Shown here piece by piece: positions 48,576-56,969 of a stretch of 64,000 nt of DNA (its first letter is position 1; each line of letters opens with the position of its first letter). Made by a program: the position numbers and the translations under genes. A model generated the notes under the pieces. The model searched no databases. It was not told the origin of the DNA and saw nothing but the letters and a program-made list of their open reading frames with translations. This stretch comes from Trichothermofontia sp964536415 (lineage in GTDB: Bacteria; Cyanobacteriota; Cyanobacteriia; B231): NCBI GenBank assembly GCA_964536415.1, contig CAZHXN010000004.1:38705-102704 (forward strand). The letters run 5' to 3'.

Positions 48576-49829
48576 CTAATAGCGGAGGCGGCGGTGGTTG
48601 GCTACGGATTCAACCAGGCCAAAAGCAATAAAGTTCGCCAGCAGGGCCGATCGCCCATAGCTGAGGAAGGGCAGGGGAATCCCGGTAATGGGGGCCAAGC
48701 CGATCGTCATGCCAATGTTGACCGTCACCTGGAAGATCACCATCGACAACACCCCGATCGCGAGCAGGGACCCAAAATTGTCCTTAGCACTTTGGGCAAT
48801 CAGCACCAATCGCAGACAGATGAGCCAGAAGGCTACCAGAACCACGAGACAGCCGACAAAGCCCAGTTCCTCCCCGATCGCCGAGAAAATGAAATCCGTA
48901 TGCTGTTCGGGGATAAAGCTCAGTTGGGTTTGGGTACCCTGGTGGAGTCCCCGACCCCACAGTTCCCCGGCCCCGATCGCAATCCGCGACTGGATCAGGT
49001 GGTAGCCACCGCCGAGCGGATCTTTGTCCGGGTTGAGGAATAGCAGAATTCGATCCTTTTGGTAGTCCTGAAGTAGCCCCCACAGAATGTGGCCCAACTC
49101 CCCCGCAATCAGGTTCACGGCCACAGCGGCGAAGGCGCCAATCCGGGGCCACGGTAAGGTCAACCAACCAATCAACCCCAACACGACAACCCAGACGAGC
49201 CAGAGGGGTAGAAACACGTTAAACAAAATGGCCGACACCAGCGGCGAGATCATCAGCACTAACCAACCGAGATTCGCATTACCCCAGTAAAGCATCCCCA
49301 TCGTAATCGCCCCGAAAATGAGCGCTGTTCCCAGGTTAGGCTGCACAAAGATCAACAGCCACGGAACCGCCGTCACCGCAAGGCTGGACAGAACCGCCGG
49401 GATGGTTGCTGCTGTGCGGGTATGGAACAGAGCCGCCAGGGTGACGATAATACCCACCTTGGCAAACTCCGAGGGTTGGACATTAAACCCCCCGATCGTG
49501 ATCCAGCGTTCCGCCCCCATGGCTGTGGTACCAATAAACATCACCGCAATCAGCGAGAGATTAGTGATCCCATAGATAATCCAGTGCCAGCCCAGCAGGA
49601 CATCATACCGAAAGCGGGCCAGCATCAGCGCAATCACCACACCAAACCCGCCCGTGACTAAATGCTGCCAAGCGAAGAGGGTATCGCTCTGGTTGAGTTC
49701 GGCACTGTGAATCATAACGCCCCCTAACAGGGTTAACCCCATGATGAGGCCAAACAGCAGCCAATCCACCTGTTGCCAGGGCTGGAGCCAGGTTTGCCAA
49801 CGCAAATAGAAGTGGGATTTTTTTAGCAT
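48576..49829 (-). CDS. rodA: Rod shape-determining protein RodA (SEDS glycosyltransferase)
   Basis: 417 residues, ten or so TM helices. Lipid II polymerase of the elongation machinery. The SEDS motifs are visible: SAELNQSDTLFAWQHLVTGG at the start, GAERWITIGGFNVQPSEFAK near 105-125 with the conserved 'W..iG.f..QPsE..K', HQGTQTQLSFIPEQHTDFIF near 300 and GLAPITGIPLPFLSYGRSAL near the end. The length and the sequence 'QPSEFAKVGIIVTLAALF' favour RodA over FtsW. It follows mrp and a B12-radical SAM gene on the same strand. A 21-bp tandem duplication lies in the gap before it (49857-49898). Confidence 0.93.
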   Translation of the reverse strand: MLKKSHFYLRWQTWLQPWQQVDWLLFGLIMGLTLLGGVMIHSAELNQSDTLFAWQHLVTGGFGVVIALMLARFRYDVLLGWHWIIYGITNLSLIAVMFIGTTAMGAERWITIGGFNVQPSEFAKVGIIVTLAALFHTRTAATIPAVLSSLAVTAVPWLLIFVQPNLGTALIFGAITMGMLYWGNANLGWLVLMISPLVSAILFNVFLPLWLVWVVVLGLIGWLTLPWPRIGAFAAVAVNLIAGELGHILWGLLQDYQKDRILLFLNPDKDPLGGGYHLIQSRIAIGAGELWGRGLHQGTQTQLSFIPEQHTDFIFSAIGEELGFVGCLVVLVAFWLICLRLVLIAQSAKDNFGSLLAIGVLSMVIFQVTVNIGMTIGLAPITGIPLPFLSYGRSALLANFIAFGLVESVANHRRLRY

Positions 49830-49856
49830 TCGATAGTGGCGGAGAGAAAAGGAGCA

Positions 49857-49898
49857 AGAAAAGCAGTATTAGGAGCGAGAAAAGCAGTATTAGGAGCG
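49857..49898. repeat. 21-bp perfect tandem duplication
   Basis: AGAAAAGCAGTATTAGGAGC plus G, twice in perfect tandem in the mrp-rodA gap. It carries AGGAG in each unit, but is about 30 and 50 bases from the rodA start, so it is not its SD. Confidence 0.9.
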
Positions 49899-49936
49899 AG
49901 GGAACTATTCTGTCCTCTATTCTCTCTCCCCGGTCT

Positions 49937-51010
49937 TCACGTAAGGGCGGCGATCGAAACCTTGGCAGCCACCTGTTGAGCGATCGCCACCAGCGCCTTG
50001 GCCGAGGCCGAATCCGGTTCGCCGACGACAATGGGTACGCCGCGATCGCCCCCTTGGCGGAGAGAGATTTCCAGCGGCACACAGCCCAACAGGGGGACTT
50101 GTAATTCCTTCGCGGTTTTCTCACCGCCACCCGAACCAAAAATGTCATATTGCTTATCGGGTTGGTCGGGGGGGATGAAATAGCTCATGTTTTCAACAAT
50201 CCCCAGCACGGGCACCCCCATCTGCTGAAACATCTTCAGCCCCTTGCGGGCATCCAAGAGGGCCACATCCTGGGGCGTGGTCACAATCACGGCACCGGCC
50301 ATTGGCACCGCCTGGACCAGGGTCAATTGGGCATCGCCCGTCCCTGGGGGTAAATCAACTATCAAGTAGTCCAACTCACCCCAGGCAACCTGGTAGAGGA
50401 ACTGGCGAATAATGCCATTGAGCATCGGTCCCCGCCAGATCACGGGTTGATCCTTGTCGATCAAAAAGCCCATCGAGACCAATTGGACGCCGTGGTTAAA
50501 GGATGGTTCCAAGACCTCACCTTGTGCCCCCTGCTGGACCATGACTTTGGCCTGCGCTAGTCCTAACATGGTTGGCGCATTGGGACCGTAGATATCGGCA
50601 TCCAGGAGGCCCACTTTGGCCCCGGATTGGGCAAGGGCCACGGCAATATTCACCGCCACCGTACTCTTGCCAACGCCCCCCTTGCCACTGGAGACAGCCA
50701 CAATATTTTTCACGCCCGCAATCCCCTGGCGATCGGGTAGGGCCTTTTGCTGCGGCGTTTCGGCGGTCACGTCAACGCTCACTTCCGTGACCCCCGGTAA
50801 GGTTTTGACCGCTTGCTGACACGCCTCCACAATGAACTCCCGCAGGGGACAGGCGGGCGTGGTCAGGACCAGGGTAAAGTTGACGCGCCCCCCGTCGGCG
50901 ATCGCGACATTGCGGATCATATTGAGTTCGACCAGACTTTGCCGCAATTCCGGGTCTTGCACGGGACGGAGAACCGCTAAGACCGCAGCGGGGGTAAGGG
51001 ATTGAGCCAT
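49937..51010 (-). CDS. mrp: Mrp/NBP35 family P-loop ATPase (iron-sulfur carrier)
   Basis: 357 residues from ATG 51010; the frame extends seven codons upstream. The N-terminal DUF59/MIP18 domain (about 1-90, LRPVQDPELRQSLVELNMIR) precedes the P-loop NTPase: deviant Walker A AVSSGKGGVGKSTVAVNIAV, switch I LLDADIYGPNAPTMLGL and the segment LIVDLPPGTGDAQLTLVQAV. Mrp/ApbC proteins carry or insert [4Fe-4S] clusters. The C-terminal CxxC of many members appears to be replaced: the region around FIPPDQPDKQYDIFGSGGG has no CxxC. This is common in cyanobacterial Mrp. Between radical SAM gene and rodA, same strand. Confidence 0.92.
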   Translation of the reverse strand: MAQSLTPAAVLAVLRPVQDPELRQSLVELNMIRNVAIADGGRVNFTLVLTTPACPLREFIVEACQQAVKTLPGVTEVSVDVTAETPQQKALPDRQGIAGVKNIVAVSSGKGGVGKSTVAVNIAVALAQSGAKVGLLDADIYGPNAPTMLGLAQAKVMVQQGAQGEVLEPSFNHGVQLVSMGFLIDKDQPVIWRGPMLNGIIRQFLYQVAWGELDYLIVDLPPGTGDAQLTLVQAVPMAGAVIVTTPQDVALLDARKGLKMFQQMGVPVLGIVENMSYFIPPDQPDKQYDIFGSGGGEKTAKELQVPLLGCVPLEISLRQGGDRGVPIVVGEPDSASAKALVAIAQQVAAKVSIAALT

Positions 51011-51058
51011 ATTTCCAGACGGAGTGCCCATAGTGTTAACTGACAGAAGGATTTCTTC

Positions 51059-52705
51059 TTATTTCTTTATTATCTGACTTTCGGCACCCTTACGGTCACC
51101 TTTTGCCCAGACGGCCTCCCCATGCTTCACGAGTGTGGCTTCGGGCAAGGTTCCCTGAAGATGGCTCCAGGGCAGAGTTTGGGTCGTCGACCAGCGATCG
51201 TGGACATAAAATTCCAGGGGAGGTAGCTGTCCCCGCAGTTCCTTAAAGGCACGGCAGTAGCTGCCCAGGCTGTCGCCATAGTGGCGTACCCGTTCTAACA
51301 AACGGCTCAGACGCCGATCGCCTCTGGAGATCAGGGCCTGGATGACGGACCAGTTATAGCTTTCTGGACGCCAATCAATCCCGTGGGGGCGCAATTGTTT
51401 TTGCAAGAATTGCAGGCGTTTCTCAGCTTGGCGATCGACCCCAAACCATTGGAAAGGCGTATGAGCCTTGGGCACAAAGGTGCTACACCCCAGGGTGAGC
51501 CGTAATTGGGGGGCGGCCTGCTTCAGGGTCAGCATCATGGCCACGGTTTGTTCTAGATCATCCATTGTTTCCGTGGGGAGGCCCACCATGCCGTAGAGCT
51601 TGAGGCCACTGAGGCCACCGGCTTGGGCCTGAACCGCCGCCGCAGTGATCTCATCGGTGTGCAGTTTCTTATTGATCAGATTACGGAGGCGATCGGAACC
51701 ACTTTCGACGGCGATCGTGATCGACTTGGCCCCGTGTTTGACCAGAGCGCGAGCGAGGTTTGCCGTCACCGTATTGGTCCGGACCGAGGCCAAGCTAAGA
51801 CGTACCGAGTCGAAGTCCGGGCGATCGAGGTAGGCCAGTAAATCATCAAACTCTGGGTGTTGGGTCACTGAGGCCCCCAACAGACCCAGGCGATCGGTCA
51901 CTTGTAGGCCCTGTTCGATGGCTGGGATGAGGCTTTCGGTCACCGAGGCCGTCCGGAAGGGTAGGGTGAGATAACTGGCTAAACAGAAGCGGCACAGTTC
52001 CGGGCAACTGCGGACCACCTCGACCATGTAGATATTTTCCCAGGCGGCTTGGGGGGTGACGACTGTCGAAGCCAGGAGGGTATTGCCCCGGTAGGTTTGT
52101 TTTTCAACTTGAGCCGGGATGTCGGGGTAGTTTGGCGTAATTTGGTCGATTGGCCCATCGGGGCTGACGTAGGTCACGTCATACAGGCTGGGGACGTAGA
52201 GACCGGGCACTTGGGCCAAGTGGCGAAGTTGGCGATCGCGCGATTCCCCCCGCACTGTCTGAACAGCACCAATCAAGGCTGGGATCAGGATTTCACCATC
52301 GCCCAACAAAATCACATCGAAGTAATCCGCAAAGGGTTCCGGGTTGGCCGTGAGGACGGGTCCCCCGCCAAAAACGAGGGGATGGGTTGTGGTACGATCG
52401 CTCGCCTGGCGGGGAATGTCCAGTTGTTCCAGGAGGCTGAGCACGTTGGCGTAGTCCAGTTCCCAGGAAAGGGAAAATCCCAGCAGGGCTGGTCCACGGG
52501 GCAACGGTTCAGCAACATCGGTAAACAGGCGGCTCACTTGCACATCAGGACGACTGGCTAGCATGGCCCACACCGCCTGATACCCCAGACTGGTAATGCC
52601 AACGCTGTAGGTATTGGGGAAGGCAAAGACAACGGGCAGGGCATCGTAAGCAGGGGACGCGGGGGTAAAGAGCAGGCGTTCAGCAATAAAAGGGGAAGCG
52701 GTCAC
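51059..52705 (-). CDS. B12-binding-type radical SAM protein (TIGR03960-like)
   Basis: 548 residues. An N-terminal B12-binding-like Rossmann region (PVVFAFPNTYSVGITSLGYQ, LLGFSLSWELDYANVLSLL) precedes a radical SAM core with the [4Fe-4S] cysteines in RSCPELCRFCLASYLTLPFR (CxxxCxxC). Later elements are SVRLSLASVRTNTVT and SITIAVESGSDRLRNLINKK with GLSGLKLYGMVGLPTETMDD, all normal for the fold. TIGR03960 proteins often have a second, TIGR03936 domain at the C-terminus (to about 850 residues), which is missing here; that matches the shorter cyanobacterial form. Substrate unknown. Its stop is about 50 bases before mrp. Confidence 0.88.
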   Translation of the reverse strand: MTASPFIAERLLFTPASPAYDALPVVFAFPNTYSVGITSLGYQAVWAMLASRPDVQVSRLFTDVAEPLPRGPALLGFSLSWELDYANVLSLLEQLDIPRQASDRTTTHPLVFGGGPVLTANPEPFADYFDVILLGDGEILIPALIGAVQTVRGESRDRQLRHLAQVPGLYVPSLYDVTYVSPDGPIDQITPNYPDIPAQVEKQTYRGNTLLASTVVTPQAAWENIYMVEVVRSCPELCRFCLASYLTLPFRTASVTESLIPAIEQGLQVTDRLGLLGASVTQHPEFDDLLAYLDRPDFDSVRLSLASVRTNTVTANLARALVKHGAKSITIAVESGSDRLRNLINKKLHTDEITAAAVQAQAGGLSGLKLYGMVGLPTETMDDLEQTVAMMLTLKQAAPQLRLTLGCSTFVPKAHTPFQWFGVDRQAEKRLQFLQKQLRPHGIDWRPESYNWSVIQALISRGDRRLSRLLERVRHYGDSLGSYCRAFKELRGQLPPLEFYVHDRWSTTQTLPWSHLQGTLPEATLVKHGEAVWAKGDRKGAESQIIKK

Positions 52706-53135
52706 AGTGGTTCTCCAGCAGCGACACCAACGGGGGCAGGGCAGTTAAACTATCTTAATATTTGAGCAGTTAAAGTATCTTAATATTTGATCGGGTTTTG
52801 GCGAGATCTTGTGAGATCTACGGACGTAATCACCGGTTGAGCAGGGTACCCTAAGAACATAGGGATAAGGCTATCCTCATCCTTAAACTAGATCTGCCTG
52901 CCTTCTAGCGGCGGTCGTACTGGGGTCCCGCTTCGCCAGCAGTGGGTTATCTTCGGCATAATCAGATTGCAGGGGGTACATTGAAGAGCACCTTGGGAAA
53001 GATCACCTTAAAACAGGGGGCACAATTCTAGGGGTGTATCGGTTATTCTACTGGGGGGAAGCCTCTACCGTTTTCCAGAGGAGACACTACGCGAACGGAA
53101 TCATGCCAAGAGCCTTGGGAGGCAAAGAGGGCAAT
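52706..53135. other. Intergenic region upstream of the TPR gene
   Basis: Divergent promoter region of about 430 bases. Holds a 25-bp tandem repeat (52741-52790) and the motif GAGACACTACGCGAACGG (53081-53098), identical to the one directly before the DUF2499 start. Confidence 0.6.
52741..52790. repeat. 25-bp tandem duplication with one mismatch
   Basis: GCAGTTAAA(C/G)TATCTTAATATTTGA occurs twice. It is 36 bases upstream of the radical SAM start and rich in TTAATA, so it may contain duplicated promoter elements. Confidence 0.85.
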
Positions 53136-54206
53136 ATGAATTTCCCGGCTCATTATCAATATGAAGGCAATACGGTCAACTTCTCTGGCGGGGAGCGGCG
53201 CTCAGCTTTGCGCGTGCTGCAACAGTTACAGGGAACTGAATCGATTGCCCATATCGAAGCAGAGCATCGCCGAGGCGAGGCCGAACGCTCCCTCCGGAAG
53301 GGAATGGAGCAACAACAAGTTCGCCAGTTTACCGAGGCCCTTACCCACTTCAAACAAGCACTGTCTCTATACCAAAGTCTGGAGGATATTGGGGGGGTTC
53401 TTAAGGCCCTAGGGGGGCTTAGTAGTGCCAGTTATGGCCTGAAGCATTATGAAGATGCGGTGCGGTATGCCCAACAGCGGCTGGAGTTGGCGGGCCATGT
53501 GCAGGATATTCGGACTGAGAGTCAGGCCCTTGGCCTCTTGGGGAATGCGTTTCGGCACCTTGGCCAGATGGAGCAGGCGATCGCCTATCAGGAAAAGGCA
53601 CTGATGCTGGCTCGCAAGCTTCAGGACAAGCGGGCCGAGGCGGCGGCTTTGAATAACCTGGGTCTGGTCTATAAGGCCCAAGGGGATTTGGAGAAGGCAA
53701 CCCTGTATCAGCAGCAAAGTCTAGAGATTGCCCAGGAGGCCAAAGACCATCATGTGGCCAAGCAGGTGTTGCGAAATCTGGGCAACACCTATCATGCCCT
53801 GGGGGATTACAATCGCACGATTGCCTATAATGCCGAACGCCTCAAGATTGCCCAAAACAGCGGCGATGAGCGCACAGAGGCCCAAATCCTGCGCAACCTG
53901 GAAAATGCCTGCTATTCAGTGAATGACTATCCCCAGGTGGTGGCCTATGCCAAACGGCGTCAGGAGATTGCCCACAAGCTCGGCGATCGCCGCATGGAGG
54001 AGCAAGCCTGGGGCAGTATGGGGGTGGCCTACGATGCGATGGGCCAATATGCAGAGGCCATTACCTGCTATGAACAGCGGCTCTTGTTGGCGCGGGAGTT
54101 GCAGGATCGGCGGGTGGAAAAGCAAGCGTTGGGTAGTCTCCAGGTGAATTGCCACGCGATCGGGGATTATGCCAAGGCGGCTCAGTATCAGCAGGATAGT
54201 GCCTGA
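53136..54206 (+). CDS. Tetratricopeptide-repeat protein
   Basis: 356 residues from ATG 53136, with GAGGG four to five bases upstream; ATG 53103, directly after a dispersed repeat, is a weaker choice. From about residue 60 the protein is a series of eight or so TPR/LGN-type units of about 40 residues: AAALNNLGLVYKAQGDLEKA, QVLRNLGNTYHALGDYNRTI, QAWGSMGVAYDAMGQYAEAI. The spacing W/L-G-Y-A-P-like positions of TPRs is kept. It would mediate protein-protein interactions, in cyanobacteria often in signalling or in complex assembly. No catalytic domain is attached. It is monocistronic, and the next gene-like sequence is a relic on the other strand. Confidence 0.9.
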   Translation: MNFPAHYQYEGNTVNFSGGERRSALRVLQQLQGTESIAHIEAEHRRGEAERSLRKGMEQQQVRQFTEALTHFKQALSLYQSLEDIGGVLKALGGLSSASYGLKHYEDAVRYAQQRLELAGHVQDIRTESQALGLLGNAFRHLGQMEQAIAYQEKALMLARKLQDKRAEAAALNNLGLVYKAQGDLEKATLYQQQSLEIAQEAKDHHVAKQVLRNLGNTYHALGDYNRTIAYNAERLKIAQNSGDERTEAQILRNLENACYSVNDYPQVVAYAKRRQEIAHKLGDRRMEEQAWGSMGVAYDAMGQYAEAITCYEQRLLLARELQDRRVEKQALGSLQVNCHAIGDYAKAAQYQQDSA

Positions 54207-54261
54207 GGCGATTCTCCTACAGAGACGCGATGCGATCGGGGTTTGACGACCGATTGTTTGT

Positions 54262-54453
54262 TTATAAATCGAGCCAAGCGACCAAATCCTCCACCTGGGT
54301 CAAATCCAACAACGCCTCCCCCAACGCCTCAAGCTGCGGCAACTCCAATGCCTGCACCCGTTCCGTCAACTCTGGGGGCAGTACGCCCACCCGGCGACGA
54401 AGTAGCTTGAGGATCAGCGATCGGCCCTCCTCTCGTCTACCCCGCTTTTCTCC
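54262..54453 (-). pseudogene. C-terminal relic of an Rpn/DUF4351 family protein
   Basis: About 63 codons from after an in-frame TGA (54454-54456) to a TAA at 54262: EKRGRREEGRSLILKLLRRR, then VGVLPPELTERVQALELPQL and EALGEALLDLTQVEDLVAWL. This is the C-terminal DUF4351 of cyanobacterial Rpn-type (PD-(D/E)xK transposase-like) proteins. The nuclease domain is gone. An 18-bp tandem repeat (54460-54495) lies just outside the truncation. Confidence 0.85.
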
Positions 54454-54459
54454 TCATTA

Positions 54460-54495
54460 TTTACTGCGTTATTGACATTTACTGCGTTATTGACA
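54460..54495. repeat. 18-bp perfect tandem duplication
   Basis: TTTACTGCGTTATTGACA occurs twice in perfect tandem at the truncated end of the Rpn relic. Confidence 0.9.
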
Positions 54496-54508
54496 TCATT
54501 CTTCCCCA

Positions 54509-55231
54509 CTATTGATCTTGGGGGAGCCTAGCAGCTTCAGGGTGACCACTCATCTGTTGTAGACGACGGGCAACCTCCTGATCGAGGCTCATTCGTTCGA
54601 GATCGGCCTGGAGTTGCTCGGCAGGATTTTCCGAGATTTCTGCGAGGGCCTTCTGTTGCAAGTTGCGACGCTGAACAGCATTCTTAGCCGACTCAAATTG
54701 GGAGCGGGCTGAGCCGATATCAAATTCGTTATTGACCTTGGCGATCGCGGCCAGGGCCTCATTAATTTCTGCCAAGTCCTTCATATTCTGCATGTCAGCC
54801 TTGTATTGCTCTAGCTTCATGCGTTCGCGGTTGAGCTTGTCCTTAGAGGCTTTGACAAATTGATCCGCCTGTTAAACCTGGGCCTCTAACTGGGGTAGCA
54901 GCTGCTCGATCTGGATCACCTTTGCCATCGCCAGACGGGCAGCTTCCTCGTTACCCCCCTGTTGGGCCACGATCGCCTGCTGCTCCAGGTTGGCCATTTC
55001 TTTAGCCTTCTGTTCGTACTTTTGCTTGGCTCGCTCATAGGCCGCCACCTGCGTGGCAACTGCTTGCGCCAGCTTTTGGACCGACTCCTGCATGGACTGC
55101 AATGACTCCTCAGCCACCGAGACCGCCACAGCCCCCCCTGACTCAACCGGTAGCCCCCAGAGCCAGTTCCAGGTCCCCACGATCGTGCGACCAGCCTTCT
55201 CCCCCATCAACCAGTAAATAAACTTCTTCAT
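54509..55231 (-). pseudogene. PspA/IM30 family gene interrupted by one in-frame TAA
   Basis: A 241-codon frame with one internal TAA (54869-54871). The first part reads MKKFIYWLMGEKAGRTIVGT, WNWLWGLPVESGG and ends QIEQLLPQLEAQV; after the stop comes QADQFVKASKDKLNRERMKL, EQYKADMQNMKDLAEINEAL. Both parts are in the same frame and together form the long helical coiled coil of a divergent cyanobacterial PspA/IM30 protein, a membrane-stress and thylakoid-related family. The stop replaces what should be Gln in VQQAD, so a single CAA or CAG transition would explain it. Two truncated products of 119 and, from ATG 54820, 103 residues are possible. Readthrough or a sequencing error cannot be excluded. 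Confidence 0.85.
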
Positions 55232-55667
55232 AACGACATCATCCTGAGCGAGTGAACTGAGATCCCGTTGCGACGGTACTCCTATTATCCGGGATTCCCT
55301 CCCCGGCGTCAGGTTGTCGGGATGACTTCATCCTCGATCGCCCCTGATCCTGCTGCTTTCACCCGATCAGGATTATCCTTATCAAGAAAGGTAAAGCAAC
55401 TGTAACGAGACCAAACACTATATTTAGTGTTCTTAACCATTAGTACGTCCTATGAGTAGCGGGTTGGTTCCACCTATAGCAGCAATGTCGACATTTCTTG
55501 ATTTTTTGAGTTAAAATTTGTAAAAAAACCTACAAAAATGCACGTTTGGTTGTAGGAGAGTGTGTCTACCATAGTAGGCAGGTAGAGCGCGCAGGCTGGC
55601 GTACCCCAGCAGTGACATCACCTGCATCTCTAGAGCGACACGACTTACTGATAAGGAGGACAGCATT
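55232..55667. other. Intergenic region upstream of nblA
   Basis: About 436 bases, AT-rich towards 55500. Contains an 18-base perfect inverted repeat at 55414-55431. Bases 55520-55560 hold AACCTACAAAAATG and its partial complement in GGTTGTAGGAG, which could form a leader hairpin. No NtcA consensus GTAN8TAC was found by eye. Confidence 0.5.
55414..55431. promoter_or_regulatory. Operator-like inverted repeat AACACTA-TATT-TAGTGTT
   Basis: Perfect 7-bp arms with a 4-base centre, about 240 bases upstream of nblA and 180 bases upstream of the PspA-like start, between the two divergent genes. Dimensions suit a dimeric repressor. The binding protein is unknown. Confidence 0.4.
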
Positions 55668-55844
55668 ATGGACCCCGCAACCTTTGAGCTTTCCCTGGAG
55701 CAGCAATTCCAAATGCGACTAGTCGAGGAATCCCTGAATAAGATAAGCCATGAGCAGGCCCTCGATCTGTTACGGCAAGCCTCGCGCCTGCTGATGGTCA
55801 AGGACAATGTCATTCGTGATCTGATGCGCAAAGTTCCCTTGTAA
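55668..55844 (+). CDS. nblA: NblA-family phycobilisome degradation protein
   Basis: 58 residues. ATG 55668 is preceded by AAGGAGGA seven bases upstream, a strong SD. The sequence FELSLEQQFQMRLVEESLNK, then ISHEQALDLLRQASRLLMVK and VIRDLMRKVPL, has the NblA/Ycf18 pattern: LSLEQxF near the start, a central SxEQAxxxL, and LMVK-D-N-V-I-R-D-L-x-K at the end. NblA proteins are helical hairpins that bind phycobiliproteins and hand phycobilisomes to a Clp protease under nitrogen or other starvation. The typical MY/YR and W near the C-terminus of canonical NblA are replaced here, so it is a divergent member. The gene stands alone in about 1.1 kb with no other gene. Confidence 0.82.
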   Translation: MDPATFELSLEQQFQMRLVEESLNKISHEQALDLLRQASRLLMVKDNVIRDLMRKVPL

Positions 55845-56138
55845 GGATCTGATTCGGGTGGGCGCTCTCGACTTCTTGTTTTGTTCTCAGCCGAGAAGAA
55901 GACTGGGGGAAAGGGGACGTCAACTCCGTCAGTGCCGGGGTTTGCAGTCATTTGGATTTTGACTGATTATTTGACTCATTATTGTCAAGTTATTGTCAGG
56001 CTCAGCAACTGGCTGGGAACCTGAGGGGTGGGCCGGTAAGCAGATGACAAAAGCGATCGGGCAGGTCAGGATTGGCAACAAACGTGTCTGCGATCGCAGA
56101 GAATTGGGTAATAGCTCCCCCAAAATACAGGTCTTGCC

Positions 56139-56318
56139 TTATAGCAGATTGGCATAAATGTCTGCGTAGGCTGCCGTGGTAAGCTTGATCGTGGTTCCCT
56201 GGATATTTTTGAGATTCTTGATAAACTCATTCGTATTATTCGTAATCGTTGAAGTTGTATGGGTTTTGTTGTCGAGAAAAAAGCATGTTCCGGGATACGA
56301 ATAACAAAAAACCGTTTG
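56139..56318 (-). pseudogene. Short unrecognised coding relic
   Basis: An open stretch of 59 codons ending at TAA 56139: CFFLDNKTHTTSTITNNTNE, FIKNLKNIQGTTIKLTTAAY, ADIYANLL. It has a plausible residue pattern, with an ordered C-terminal helix, but no proper start. I do not recognise the family. It may be the C-terminal end of a lost gene. Confidence 0.3.
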
Positions 56319-56351
56319 TTAGCGTTAGTCATGGCCCCTTTGCCCGCCTCC

Positions 56352-56969
56352 TCACGATTGTTGATAGCCCAGGCGATACAGCAACCACAGGGCGACCAGA
56401 ATCCCTACCAACTCGGCAGCGATCGTATTAACCACCGCCTGCATGGCCACCATATCCAGAACCGTAATGACGGGTCCCCGATTGAGCAAGGTTCCCCCTG
56501 CCACGGGCGTGGTCAGCGTGATCGCCCCCGGGGGCAGGGATAGCATAGTGGTTAACAACGTACCCGCTTTGCCCATCCCAATCAGCACGGCACACAGCAT
56601 TCCCGCGGCATTACTGAGTAACCCCACCCAGAGGGTACGAATGACATCCATGCGGCGAGGCCGAAAGTTAGGATTTTCCAGGTCAATCGCCACCCGCGTA
56701 TAGCGAAAGCACCAGTAAATCGTGAACAGGAGGGCAATCAGACAGGCAAACGCTAAGACATTGCCAATCCCGACTGTGCCCCGGGTTGGACGCTGATAGA
56801 GGAATAGGGCAAAGATCAATAACGAAATAGGGACAAACCCCAACAAGGACTGAAGCCAAAAGCCCAACCAACCCATCCAGCGAAATTCGACGGCAAGGCG
56901 ACGGGGACCAGGAGCAGGGTGTTCCAAAAACATGGTTGCAAGCGATAGGGTTGGGAACCTGCTACTCAT
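56352..56969 (-). CDS. DUF3611 membrane protein
   Basis: 205 residues with four to five TM helices. Matches DUF3611, a cyanobacteria/plastid family of unknown function: RRLAVEFRWMGWLGFWLQSL, LLFTIYWCFRYTRVAIDLEN, MDVIRTLWVGLLSNAAGMLC, LSLPPGAITLTTPVAGG and GPVITVLDMVAMQAVVNTIA. Its start at 56969 lies eight bases inside the end of the Yip1-like gene, so the two are co-transcribed and probably translationally coupled. A shorter start at MFLEHPAPGPRR is possible. Localisation is expected to be the plasma or thylakoid membrane. Confidence 0.88.
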   Translation of the reverse strand: MSSRFPTLSLATMFLEHPAPGPRRLAVEFRWMGWLGFWLQSLLGFVPISLLIFALFLYQRPTRGTVGIGNVLAFACLIALLFTIYWCFRYTRVAIDLENPNFRPRRMDVIRTLWVGLLSNAAGMLCAVLIGMGKAGTLLTTMLSLPPGAITLTTPVAGGTLLNRGPVITVLDMVAMQAVVNTIAAELVGILVALWLLYRLGYQQS

